From contig NC_084590.1 in assembly GCF_033807715.1 (NCBI RefSeq), forward strand, positions 39,027,505-39,091,504: a stretch of 64,000 nt of DNA. The letters run 5' to 3'. Of the stretch, positions 1 through 10,921 are shown in pieces. The position numbers were made by a program, and so were the translations under genes. The notes under the pieces are model-generated. The model was not told the DNA's origin, searched no databases, and was given only the letters and a program-made list of their open reading frames with translations. Source of the DNA: Cololabis saira (Eukaryota; Chordata; Actinopteri; Beloniformes; Belonidae). Each line of letters starts with the position of its first letter. Within the stretch, counting starts at the first letter, position 1.

Positions 1-837
1 TAGAGGGCTCATTCTTTTTGGTTTGGAACGCTTCATCTGACATTATTACTAGAAAAATTAAAATGTATACAATTCTTTTTCTCATAAATCCAGCCTCAAG
101 GTCCTTTAATACAAAGCCAATAAAATAATAATTGCCTCTCTAAGGAAAGCAACGATTTGCATAAAACATTTTCTTCAATACAATCATGAGTACATGACAG
201 TACATGAGTAGGCTCCAAATAAATAAATGCTGAAAAGGTCCTGTAAAGTAAAACCTTTGAAAATAGCAGGTGTACTTTTATTTGTTTTTCACGTGGCTAG
301 ATTGTACTTTTGTACATTAATGTGTAATATCCAGTTGAGAAAACTATTGATTTCATAGAAACATTTCTATTTTTCAAACACACAATGTGATGCTCATTTG
401 TAGACACATGGCTCCAGTAGTGATGATAAACAGTTGTGAATTTATACGGAGAAATGTTAATTAATGTGAGTCTAGTAGGTTGACTTTGAGTAAATGATTG
501 AAGGAATCCATGTGAGTGAAGATGAAACATCCTTGCTTTGTGAGCTTTAGTTTGTGTCAATAACAGTACTTATTAAATGCAGTATAACAAGGGATAATGC
601 TGCATCATCTTAGCATTGCTTTGTGTCATTTTGTGGTATTATTTTGTGTCAGATAAGTGTAAAAGTACTATAAATGTACAAATATAGAACAATATTTATA
701 ATAATAATAAACTTGGTTACAAAGTGCAAGAACAATAAAATACAGTGCATATTGGATTAGAACATAAGACGGCAATAACCAAGTCTAAAATTAATAACAA
801 TATTCACACCACAATAAAAGCTTTTCTAAAAAGGAAT

Positions 838-867
838 GCTTTCCCTCTGTCATCACAGAGGGAAAGC
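838..867. repeat. Perfect 13-bp hairpin in intron
   Basis: GCTTTCCCTCTGT (838-850) is followed by a 4-nt loop CATC and the exact reverse complement (855-867). Outer AAGG/CCTT bases could extend the stem across a small bulge. No role is known; it may be the tip of an old inverted-repeat element. Confidence 0.7.
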
Positions 868-1623
868 CTTGTTATAATACCATAATATTTGGCTTTTTAT
901 TAGTGAACATAAAAGCATACAGTAATAACTAATTTATATTAGGGTCTTAAACAGTTTGGAGTCAGTTGTTTTATCTTATTGAACTTTTTATATATTCTAG
1001 TTACATAGTTAAATCTGTTAAATGTCCTCCTCTCAAAGCACATCAGTATATTTACTAATCATTGCTTATTTATGATATCAGGATATATTATCATTTTGTT
1101 TTATCTTATTTTAACGTATTTTTCAGTGGTGGTGAATATAATACACTACAGAAATATCTCTCTCCCATAGCGGCCCCTGACAGCTCCACTGTTTCAAATA
1201 TTTCACTTCCTGCCACAAATATTTTACGAAATGCCAAAGATCTTTACACATATCGTCATTATTGGACGAGTGACCTTTTCAGGGTGAAACCCACCTTTCA
1301 GCACATGACAGCTGAGATGCCGGCGGTGAAAACAATACAATTTATTTAGAAATAAATAAATAAACTACAGTTACTGTGAGAAAAACACAACTAACAGCAC
1401 AGCCACATCCCATGCAACTCTGTTTTGGTCAGTGCACGCTGCTGCAGTACCAAACCACCTTGTTTTCAACGATTTCATGCCCTGCATCTGGTCGCAGCTG
1501 CAGTCTGCTGTTTGACAAAATGCAGAACAAACAGATCTACAAATCCACTTGTTCTTGATGCCACTGACCTTTTAAAGAACTCTTGACATTTGTGTGGTTT
1601 TATCTCACTATTGTTTTATGTGG

Positions 1624-1934
1624 CCAGTATATCTTTCTTTTTTTTTTTTAACAATATGTTTATTGATTTTCGTTTTTTGACAGAACATACAGTCACAAAC
1701 AGTTTTCCAAATATTTCTGTGTAGCTTCAAAAAGTCTTTCTTTGCAGCCCTTTCAGGGCCATCATCAGTGTAATACTCTAGTCCATCATTAGACTTAAAC
1801 AGAAAGAACATGTTTTACTATGCTTTAAACAAAATGTCAAGAGCTGTGACATCCCAAACATCCCTCCTCCCCCCACCCTCAACAACCAACACTCAAGGGT
1901 GAATTAAATCAAATACAAACCAGTATATCTTTCT
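1624..1934 (-). mobile_element. Retroposed insertion with 15-bp target duplication (LINE 3' end or processed retrocopy)
   Basis: The 15-bp string CCAGTATATCTTTCT occurs at 1624-1638 and again at 1920-1934. Between the copies is a minus-strand unit: a poly(T) run at about 1639-1650 (a poly(A) tail on the minus strand), preceded on that strand by an AATAAA signal. A long target duplication, A-tail and poly(A) signal are the signature of LINE-mediated retroposition. A minus-strand frame (1608-1811) covers part of it, but the source transcript was not recognised. It may be the 3' end of an L1-like LINE or a retrocopied mRNA end. Confidence 0.75.
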
Positions 1935-2449
1935 ACTGGCTGAGGAGAAAATTGTCCCTTGGGGATAATTAAGACGCCTGAGATCATCCAATTGAAATGT
2001 ATTGTGATGAAGTATTATAGTATAGAAACCTCTCTGAAAATGATTAGTTAAATAAAATTATATTAAGTGTCAAGTTAGATAAACACTGTTGCAAAATGTG
2101 TCAAATAAAAAATTGACAAACTCTGCATTCACTTAAAATGCAATGTGCTAGGAGAGTGCTACCCTCCTGTTTCCTCTGTGGTTAACCTTTTCCTGAATAT
2201 TCTATTACATTTTCATCATTTGTGATCACATATATTTGTTGTGTGTAATATCTCAGAAGTGTATGACAATATTTTACTCTTGTGGACATCTGTCATCTTG
2301 AAGTAACGCTTCAGTGATGTTCAGATTTTTTTTTTTTTTTCCTATTCCACATGAAGCTATATATGCTTAAGAATAAGAACACTCTCATACCGTTTTAACA
2401 GTTAACTTGAAACTCAAAAAGTATGCTATTTTGTTATTTTATCTTCCAG

Positions 2450-2588
2450 GTACCAACAATTCAACAGACAGAACCCATTGGAAGCCCACCAGCTTTCCCT
2501 GGTCCCATCATGTTTTCCCCAACGTCCATGCCTCCTAGACAAGCTCCTTTCATGCCCACAAAGTTTGATCCAGCAAATATGGCAGCTG
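2450..2588 (+). CDS. scaf4: scaf4-like penultimate coding exon
   Basis: The exon runs from acceptor TTCCAG to donor GTAAGT. It starts in phase 0 and leaves one base over. It encodes a Pro/Met/Phe-rich stretch (VPTIQQTEPIGSPP and onward to NMAA) with no folded domain, typical of the C-terminal region of the SR-related CTD-associated factors. The next exon continues the same composition in a compatible phase. Assignment to scaf4 rather than scaf8 rests on composition plus synteny, since the neighbour is tiam1 and not tiam2. Confidence 0.65.
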
Positions 2589-2751
2589 GTAAGTTATATA
2601 GAATCACATTTTGAGCATATTTCAAATGGCATCTAGACAGAAAATAAAGTGAGGTTTCTCTTGATGTTGCTTCTTCTGAGATGTTCTCTTTTTTTTTGAT
2701 ACTTTATTCTTATTAGGAATGCTAAAAACATCACTATATACTCTTTTACAG

Positions 2752-3197
2752 CAGGAGGTATCAAACTTCCAGAAGAATCCGCTGAAAATATCTTGGGAGA
2801 TCAACACTTTTCCCCTGATATCGGCACCGGAAACCAACTGGGCTCTCCAGTAGCACCGGGCATGACCCTGCCCAAACCCGGAGTCATGCAGGGACCCCCT
2901 AGACCCGGGATGCCGCCTATGCAGCCTCCTCCGGGCATGCTCAGTCCCCACACACCTCCCTTCCTCCCCTCTCCAAACATGCAACACATGCCCCCGCAAA
3001 TGATGCCAGCAGGGCCAATGTTTCCGTCTAACAGATTCAGAATGCAAATGCCTTTTCCTCCTCGCGGTCCTCCTTTCCAGCGATATCCACCAATGGGACC
3101 TGAGAGCATGAATGATGGGGAGGACAGGCATTTCCAGAATGGTCAGCCGGGGTTTGGATGTCCACCCTTCGAAAGAGGGAGATGGGAGAGGATGTAG
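2752..3197 (+). CDS. scaf4: scaf4-like last coding exon, SR-related CTD-associated factor C-terminus
   Basis: This terminal exon completes the split Ala codon and reads 147 further residues to TAG at 3195-3197. The protein is disordered and extremely rich in Pro, Met and Gly (PPGMLSPHTPPF, PPQMMPAGPMFP), ending in FERGRWERM. Family knowledge: SCAF4 binds phosphorylated RNA polymerase II CTD through an N-terminal CID, carries an RRM, and suppresses premature transcript cleavage and polyadenylation. Those domains lie upstream of the window. The acceptor is a tandem CAGCAG, so an isoform one Ala shorter (start 2755) is possible. A minus-strand frame over the same bases (2622-3293) is a shadow. 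SCAF8 is the alternative identity. Confidence 0.68.
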
Positions 3198-3800
3198 ATT
3201 CATTGATGAGCTAAAGGGATGGACTGTTGAATTTCTGGGATATGTATGACTAAGAATAATAACATCTGGTTCAACAATAATTGTTGATAGCAACTGTGGT
3301 GATTTGCTTTGTTCAGACTGATTTCAGCACCAAACCTTTTCTCTGTTTAACATTGAAAAACAAAACACAGCTCTGAATGTGGTACATGCTCCTGTATGTC
3401 TATCAGAGGAAGAACTTTTGCCGAACATCCTGTTTGTGCTCGTAGATGTTTATCTCTTTGTATATTTATAATTGTGTAGTTAATGATGGACTCTGTTATC
3501 TGTATTGGTACCGATAACCACAGAAGGAAAGTGTGTGTTTTTTTGAACTTATTCCCTTTTTCATAATTTTTGTCTATGGAAGAAAAAAAAAGTAATCAGT
3601 CTTTTTTGGTATTTTCGTTTTTAGTATCACATTAACCTTTCCCTTTTAGCCAGAAAAACTGGAGTTCATTTAATGAAGGTTCCATGTCCTGCCAGTAGAG
3701 GGCAGAGTCAACCCTGTTTCTGTGGCCAACCTCTGTTGTGCATTGAGGTCACACCTTGTGGGATCATATGCAGTGATTATTAAAAAAAAGAGTAATTGCC
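3198..3800 (+). other. scaf4: 3' UTR of the scaf4-like gene
   Basis: Non-coding sequence follows the TAG. It is AT-rich, has no repeat family that I recognise, and runs to a plausible poly(A) signal at 3779. A CTCF-like motif lies inside it. Confidence 0.5.
3692..3705 (+). promoter_or_regulatory. CTCF-type motif
   Basis: CCAGTAGAGGGCAG fits all 14 positions of the CTCF core consensus CCASYAGRKGGCRS. It lies in the 3' UTR of the upstream gene, between scaf4 and tiam1, where a domain boundary would be plausible. Occupancy is unknown. Confidence 0.4.
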
Positions 3801-3840
3801 ATTTGTTCAAGTGGTTTGTTTGTGTTACTCTTTGTCTGTG
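3779..3840 (+). terminator. scaf4: Candidate poly(A) signal and downstream GU-rich element
   Basis: ATTAAA at 3779-3784 is followed 25-55 nt later by a GT-rich stretch (GTGGTTTGTTTGTGTTACTC, then TTTGTCTGTG). This arrangement is expected for cleavage near 3800. Other A-rich signals further on (about 4071-4090) are possible alternatives. Confidence 0.45.
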
Positions 3841-4597
3841 AAACTTTTTTAAGGCTCGGTAAAAAGCTCTGTGTGAAAGGTCTCATAACTCAGAATTTAA
3901 ACCTGTTTTTTTTTTTAAACCTTTTATTTTACCAGGCAAGCAATTTAAAAACAAATTTGTATTTGCAAATGCAGCCTGAACAAAGAGCATAAGCACTTTG
4001 AGGGGAGAGCGGAAGGGGAGTGCTAGAAATAAAAAAACAACGTTATATAAAATTGCATAATAACAGTACAATAAATATGTACAATAAAATATATAAATAT
4101 ATATTTTTTTCTTAATATATTTGGAATATTACCCTGTTAAAAAAAAGCAATCTCAATTTTAGATTATTGACATAAATGATTTGGGATTTTACAGGTTTTA
4201 GGTATTGAATAACAAGGGTTGTTAAATTTAAGTAATTTCAGAATCAGAATCAGGTTTATTTGGCCAAGTTTGAACATGCCAGACAGGGAATTTGACTCTG
4301 GTTATTTCGCTCACTGTACAGTAAATAGACAAATGGCTCTTATTAACATATATACAATTTTTTTTTTTTTTAAGTGAAAGGTGCAGCAAAATGAGGTAGT
4401 CATGGTTAATGAAAAGGTGCATTGTTACAGCATATGATTGAGGTTATTATTATTATTATTATTATTGCACAGTGGTTGATTTCTCTGAGACTCAATGTTG
4501 AGAATTCATCAGAGCAACAGCTTGGGGGAAGAAACTGTCTCTTTCTTCTTACGTTTATTTGCTTAAATAAATGTGAAGAGCAATGGATCAGATCACT
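3801..4597. repeat. Intergenic repeats: SINE/LINE-like fragments and a (TTA)n run
   Basis: The segment at 3905-4040 (TTTTATTTTACCAGGCAAGC and onward) and the one at 4239-4330 (AGAATCAGAATCAGGTTTAT, then GGGAATTTGACTCTGG) have the look of 3' ends of fish retroposons in reverse orientation. A short (ATT)n tract lies at 4443-4466. No gene is seen. Confidence 0.45.
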
Positions 4598-4850
4598 ACG
4601 TAAGAGTATTAGGGCCAGGCAGGAGAAAAAATATTTGGGAGGGGAAGATTTTTTTTTATTGTACACTTCGAGATTAATGTTGGAATACAATTTCAAGAAA
4701 AAAAGTCGAAATTTCCTGAATAAAGTCGAAATTTCGAGAATAAAGTCGAAATTTCGAGAATAAAGTCGAAATACATTTCGACTTTTTTATCGAAATTGTA
4801 TTTCAACATTAATCTCGACATTTGGACTTTTTTCTCGAAGTGCATAATGA
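4598..4850. repeat. Fold-back unit with tandem GTCGAAATTTCGAGAATAAA repeats
   Basis: Arms of 25 bp with one mismatch (4669-4693 and 4793-4817) enclose a short array in which the palindromic core GAAATTTC recurs about every 20 bp. The start (TACGTAAGAGTATTAGGGCC) resembles the end of the element at 26257, suggesting a truncated member of the same superfamily. Confidence 0.6.
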
Positions 4851-5595
4851 AAAAAAAATCAGGGGGGATGGTGGATTTTATCATATGGGGACAGATAATT
4901 TGTGCTGATTACAAATAATATAATATATTACAAATAATAGCACTGACTAAAACCCCTGCAGAAATACTGCAGGAATGACATAGCAGCAGTTAAATGCAGC
5001 CTTCTGTAAGCTTTAAATATCCACTGGGCTTAAATCAAATACATCAAAACACAACAATAAAAAACAGTTTTATGAACTTATCAATATGACTCTGTCCTTC
5101 ACAGGATAAGTAAAATGGATCACTGCCAAAAACTCCAAATCTTAAGAATATTTGTCTTATTTCTAGTTAAAATGTCTCATTTTAGCAAAAAAAAAAATCT
5201 CATTACACTTAAAACAAGACTCGTCACTGGGAATAACAATTTTCACCTGTTTCAAGCAGATTTTCACTTAAAATAGGTAGAAAAATCTGCCAGTGGAACA
5301 AGATTTTTTTGCTTGTAATGAGAAGATAAATCTTGTCCCACTGGCAGATTTTTCTACTTATTTCAAGTGAAAATTTACTTGAAACAGGTGAAAATTGTCA
5401 AATAAGTTATTTTTCTGGTGTTATTTTTCTGGTGATGACTCTAAATGTTGAAATAGCAGTAAAACCACATTCATTGATGAAATGACATAAGGGACGGAAA
5501 GGGGGGATGGCAGTTTTACAGGGGGGATGATTTTGACAGTTTTTATTTCAGGGGGGGATGCCATCCCCCTTCATCCCCCCTGATCTCCAGTACTG
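4851..5595. mobile_element. Non-autonomous hAT-like element, left end lost
   Basis: This is a close relative of the intact element at 6738-7221. It shares the opening stretch ATCAGGGGGGATGGTGGATT, the internal palindrome around CCACTGGCAGATTTTTCTAC, and the 3' end CAGTACTG (5588-5595). The expected left terminal repeat is replaced by the fold-back unit just upstream, so the copy is truncated or fused. Confidence 0.65.
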
Positions 5596-5599
5596 GGTA

Positions 5600-5905
5600 T
5601 TTCCTATTTATTCCACTATTGTCATTGTAAACCGATACACGCAGCTGATCGAGTGAAGGGAGGCTGGTTTGACTCGGGCTGCATGTGATTGGCTTTCACA
5701 ACACATAAGTGGCATTCTCATGATCCACTTGCACGCCGTCTCCAAGGGCTGCGGGACCCGCCCCTGTCAGACACGCGTGGTCCGCAGACGCGGGCAGACC
5801 TCGGAGAAGCGGCAGGCAGGAGCAGGCTGGAGTGTGGAGGGGAAAAAAAATGGATGTTTCAGAGTCCGGGCCGGAGCGGCCACATCCCGGTGCAGCTGAA
5901 AGCAG
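5600..5905 (+). promoter_or_regulatory. tiam1: GC-rich promoter region and candidate tiam1 first exon
   Basis: After kilobases of AT-rich DNA the sequence becomes GC- and CpG-rich (5640-5905). It contains a GC box (CCCGCCCC at about 5758-5765) and a strong donor CAG|GTACGT at 5905/5906. This fits a CpG-type promoter with a 5' exon, and the only downstream gene on this strand is tiam1. An ATG at 5850 in good context (AAAATGG) opens a short frame of 18 codons before the donor. If spliced to the exon at 34995 it would stop at 35047-35049, so it would be an upstream ORF and not the Tiam1 start. No TATA box is seen. The start site is unknown. Confidence 0.5.
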
Positions 5906-6737
5906 GTACGTGTGTGTGTGTTTGCATGTGACGCTGCAGGGAAGAAGAAGCATGAAGGAAAAACCAGCCCGACCGACGACACGCGATGCGTCCGCGGGGT
6001 CCTAGCGCCGGGCACACGTATGAGCGTCTCACACTCAATCATACAAGTTTAGTGGAGGTGACACGCTGGCGCACCGGAGCGGCCGATGCGGCTCAACAGA
6101 CAAGCCCGACAACATGCGCTCCTTGAACATACATGTAAATATGATTTTCTTGTGTAATTGGTGTCCAACAATCCAGCCCCCCATCGTTTGTTTTGGTAAT
6201 AAAAATTGTGATGTGTCTGAATGATGGGGAGGCTTCGGGGTTAACACATGCATGTCAAGACAGATGCATTTTCATCCTAGTGCATGAATACGTCAATCAC
6301 CGGGAGAGGAAAAAAAATCGCTTGACTCAGAGAATAGTGGTTAATTTTAACATTTGCATCTCAGAGGGATGTAATTTGACTTATTGCGTCGTTCTTTTCT
6401 GTTGCAGTGGAGGTAATCCACGGCTGTTGTTGATATTCAGTAGGTACAATGTGTCTAAACCCTGTGCAGGTGACTCAACTGAAAAAGGGCTCGTTTGAGC
6501 TGCTGCTTTACTCCAGTGACCTTATGGTGTTGCCTTTTGTTGCAGCGTCACTGCCACAGTCTATAGCTGAAAGTGGCTTCTTTCTGGGGGTTTTCTGGGA
6601 TCTGTGATGAATATCCTGCACTGGCAGCTAGAGGCTGAAGATGATGCAGGGCTGTGTCTGGTTTAGTCTATGGATGTGCACGATTTGCCTATTAGAAACG
6701 TCTTTATTTATTCTCAATTTGCATTCTGTACTAAGGG

Positions 6738-7221
6738 CAGTACTCGAGTTTTAAAAAAAAATCAGGGGGGATGGTGGATTTTATCATATGGGGACAGATA
6801 ATTTGTGCTGATTAGAGTAAAAAAGTAAAAAGAGAGTAAAAAAATCTTATTACACTTAAAACAAGACTCGTCACTCGAAAAAAACAACAATTTTCACCTG
6901 TTTCAAGTAGATTTTCACTTGAAATAAGTAGAAAATCTGCCAGTGGAACAAGATTTTTTTTGCTTGTAATGCGAAGATAAATCTTGTCCCACTGGCAGAT
7001 TTTTCTACTTATTTCAAGTGAAAATTTACTTGAAACAAGTGAAAATTGTCAAAAAGGTTATTTTTCTGGTGATGACTCTAAATGTTGAAATAGCAGTAAA
7101 ACCACATTAATTGATGAAATGACATAAGGGATGGAAAGGGGGGGTGGCAGTTTTACAGGGGGGATGATTTTGACCGTTTTAATTTCAGGGGGGATGCCAT
7201 CCCCCCTCAACTCGAGTACTG
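6738..7221. mobile_element. hAT-type non-autonomous element, intact, 8-bp TSD ACTAAGGG
   Basis: Terminal repeats are CAGTACTCGAGTT at 6738 and AACTCGAGTACTG ending at 7221. The 8-bp duplication ACTAAGGG flanks it exactly (6730-6737 and 7222-7229). The interior is a large palindrome built on CCACTGGCAGATTTTTCTAC and its complement. It has no coding capacity. Confidence 0.9.
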
Positions 7222-9161
7222 ACTAAGGGGAATACATTTTCAACATAAATCTCATTCTTGGGAAGCTAATATAGCGTTTTAACAGTCAGCAGCTTGTTTT
7301 TATAGAGCTTGACTTCCCCATTAATAAGTCATGGTAGTTGTATAGTTTAGGGATGCACCAATTCTACTTTTTCATTTCTGATATTCATATTTGGCCTTTG
7401 CATATCAGCTGATAGTCAATATTGATCAGATAGTATATATGTGTGGAAGAGTCTCACATACACATTTCTTTCCTAACGTTAAAAAAAAAATATAGCTGAA
7501 GATTAGATCTGCCTCATGGATGTATCTCATTATCAGATACTCATTCCAGCTATATACAGAATATTGGGTCCAACATCCTGCATTTGGATCATCCCTAGTA
7601 TATAATGTTGAATTGAAATTATTCCCCTTGTATTTTCCACTAAAAACATTATTTTATCACTCACTTTTTAGCTGGGTTGTAATGAGGAGAGAGGATATTT
7701 ACACATTTAGTTTTTGTTAAAATAGATAATATGCTGTAAAGTTCCAAGTCCTGTTGTTCATCTGAGGTTTTACTCATTTTAAACCCTGGCATGGACCAGT
7801 TCTTTTCCTCAGTATTATTTTCTGATGGTTTAAACTTTAAACCAGAAAATTTGAAAGATGCTTGACCTTTTTGTCATGGCTGAAGGGCTGGCAGCCTGAA
7901 TGTGTTGGCTGTTGAGTAGAAATGGGACTCGAAATTCCAGCGAAATCCTTTTGATGTTAAGTAGTAATGTGAATTTCTGTGTGTGACATGGCTGCACAGA
8001 GATCCTCTCACTCTCTTTATCTCTCCTCATACGGTTTGGGTTAAATCGTAGTTTGTCTTACAGGTTAATGTTCATGATATTCAAGTCAGTGTGTTTCTCA
8101 GATCTTGAATGTTGGAACAACTTGTCTGCTCATGAAATGATGTCTCTGCTTCCATATGGTAATGTGTTGGTCTTTGTGGTACAATAGCTGACTTTGTTCT
8201 TCACATGTACAGAAATGTACTACGAAACTTGTTTTCTTGAAATGTGCATAATTTAACCCTCAAGAGCTCTTTGTGAATTATTCATTTTTCATCCCACTTG
8301 CACATAACTTCTCTTTCATTTGCAAAGTAAACACTGTAGACATTCTATTGTTTTGCTTATTACCACGTGAATAACACAGTCATGTGTGCTAATACTAACA
8401 CTGACCATGTATTAAACTACAAATATACCATTATCACTTGGAGCTATTTGAATTATAACTTTTGCAGTTCTGGTTTGATATATACAGTATCACATAATTT
8501 GCATCCCACTGTGGAACTCTCAAACCACACGTGTAAAAAGTCAGCAGTGAAGAAGAGGATGTGTAGATATTGACATGAGAATACATTGATTTGAAAGGTG
8601 CAGTTATGAGACACTCAAGGGACATCAAGTTCAAACTGAATTGGTCAACAAACTGTTGGAAGAGGAAGAGGTGTGGTTGAGATCAGTCGTCAACTTGTAC
8701 AGACTTGTACAAGATGCCTTTTGTCTCTCAATACCTAGATTGTCTGAAATATGTGCACAGAGTCAGAGTTCATGCCTGCAGCCATGTCTTAGTAAAACAA
8801 ATACTGTTTTCCCAATATTTCTTGTTTGGCTTTTGTGAGCACTTCAAGCTCATCCTGATCTTTTCGAGGGAAGAGCTGTTTTAAAGTTCCTTCTTTCTTT
8901 CTGTTTGGGTCCTGTCCAACATTCACAACATATCCTTTTGAGCCCATCTTGGTTTTGGGTCCTATATTGAACATTATTATTATTTATTAGTAGTAGTAGT
9001 ATTGTTATTAATTCATTTTATTTTTGGCTTCGGAAAGCTCAGTCAGCTGCTCCAACAGGTAAATAACTTTTACATTATGATGGCTGCAAAACATATGTAA
9101 TGAATGTGCCACAGGTAGCTGCAATACAAACCCCCAACCCATCTGAACAATATGTCTAAAC

Positions 9162-9473
9162 CAGGGGTCGGTCTTGTATCAGCCTTAGAATGAAGACAAA
9201 CACATGCTGCATGTTTCTATATTAGTTATAACCGGGGGAAGATTTTTCTTTTCATTATGCCCTTCAAGAAAAAAGTCGAAATGTCGAGATTAATGTTGAA
9301 GTACAATCTCTAGAGAAAAAAGTCGAAATGTCGAGGAAATAGTCAGAATTTCATGAAAAAAGTCTAAATTTCGAGAAAGAAAGAAAAAAATTAAAAAAAA
9401 AGATCAAACATTTTTGAAAAAGCTCCAGGAGCCACTAGGGTGGCGCTAAAGAGCCGCGGGTTGCCGACCCCTG
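9162..9473. mobile_element. hAT-type non-autonomous element, 8-bp TSD GTCTAAAC
   Basis: It begins CAGGGGTCGG and ends CCGACCCCTG, flanked by GTCTAAAC at 9154-9161 and 9474-9481. The interior carries GTCGAAATGTCGAG-type repeats shared with the larger copy at 46797-47425. Confidence 0.92.
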
Positions 9474-10037
9474 GTCTAAACCAATATGTGAAAATATGTA
9501 AAGGAAAAAAGTCAATGTTTTAATTCAAAACAAGTTCAGTAGATACAAAGATTCAAAAAACCAACCCAGTATGGCCAGGGTTGCTGCTGCAAGCTGCCAC
9601 TAGTGTAGCGTCGTTGATTGAAGGACACTCGCACAGGAGCATTGTAGCGGTGCTTGACGATGGCTGAGTCTGAAGCTTTTGGGCAATAAACAACCCATCT
9701 AATACACAACCAAACCAACATGAATACTCTGGCCTAGTCCTGCACCCTTTTAACGTTTTCAATGGCCAATAACCAATGGCTGCGCAGCCACAGTCGGTCC
9801 ACAGTTCTGTCCCATTCAAAGTCAACGGCCACCAAAGCCGTCAAGACGTTAAATATGCAAATACGAGCGAGGGGTTTAGCGCTAACACACATTTCTACAG
9901 AGATGTTGGGGTGATAATATCAGTTACTTTTCTATCAGGCTTAAACATTTAAACAACTACATTTTGCACCATTAAATTCACCACATTGGAAGTTGTTAGC
10001 CTGGCGAGCCAAACTCATTTGCATCTAGTATCGAGAT

Positions 10038-10635
10038 TAGGGCTGGGCGATATATCGAGATTTTAATATATATCTATATATTTTCAAACGCGATATGGTA
10101 CGAGACAATATCATTTATATCGATTTAAATTTTTTTTTTTTTTTTTTATGATTTTGATATAGCTTATTTTGTGACAAATTGACTTGAATGTTTTATTTGA
10201 GATTTGCACAAATGTTTTGTTATTTGCACAACTGTCAACCTCAGTGGAAAGGTCTGCCTGTTACTGTCTACATTGTATTAATTGCACAGTGTATTTTAAT
10301 TTAATTGTTATGCAGGAAAGGGATATTTGTTTTATTTTATTCAAGAAGCATTTTTATTCTATATATGCAGGCAGTTTAGTTTTATTTCGTTTGTTTTATA
10401 CATTTTGATATTGTGCAGACCTCTGTTAATAAAGGAACCTGTGTGACATTTGGCACGAGGCTTTTTTTTTTAAAGGTTTGCTTCAGAAAAAAATGAAGCT
10501 AACAGAGATGCTATGCTATAATGCTTTGGGGGAAACCCCAATTATGGCACAGAAAAAATATCGATATATATCGAGTATCGCCATTCAGCTAGAAAATATC
10601 GAGATATGACTTTTGGTCCATATCGCCCAGTCCTA
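10038..10635. mobile_element. hAT-type element, TAGGGCTGGGCGATAT family, copy 1
   Basis: Ends are TAGGGCTGGGCGATATATCG and ATATCGCCCAGTCCTA. The flanks ATCGAGAT (10030-10037) and ATCAAGAT (10636-10643) are an 8-bp duplication with one mismatch. The interior is nearly identical to copy 2 at 44839-45436. Its open frames are shared noise, not genes. Confidence 0.9.
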
Positions 10636-10921
10636 ATCAAGATGAAGAAGTGCCAATAACATCTTATATCAACACATTTTTTACAGAAACCCACAGTCAT
10701 TCACTGGTGTTTATTCTGCACACCGTGTTTATGTATTTTGTTGATACCATAGAGTACTGTATGAAACAAGGTTGATACTCGTCTAGTAAGCTCTGCCTAC
10801 GTCACATGCTTCGTTTCTCTGATTGGTTGTTTAAATTTTCAAAAGTGTCCAGAGTCGGGTTCTTCCGGCCTTTTCCTGCCACCCTGGAAATGAAAAATCA
10901 AGTCCAGAGCAGCCAGACTAA

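Larger units (their letters stand above)
1..2449 (+). other. Intron of the scaf4-like gene (3' part)
   Basis: AT-rich non-coding DNA ending in the acceptor TCTTCCAG at 2449. It contains a hairpin (838-867) and a retroposed insertion (1639-1919), described separately. Open frames at 1062-1349 and 1376-1558 have no recognisable protein similarity and no plausible splice context. No exon is supported in this stretch, although a small one cannot be excluded by eye. Confidence 0.6.

Noticed and set aside
2622..3293. 223-codon minus-strand frame
   Set aside because: It lies antisense over the scaf4-like last exon and has no recognisable domain; the + frame has splice sites and continuity.
10184..10408. 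Nearly identical small frames at 10184-10408 and 44985-45230
   Set aside because: They are the shared interior of two copies of one hAT family, AT-rich and without a domain.
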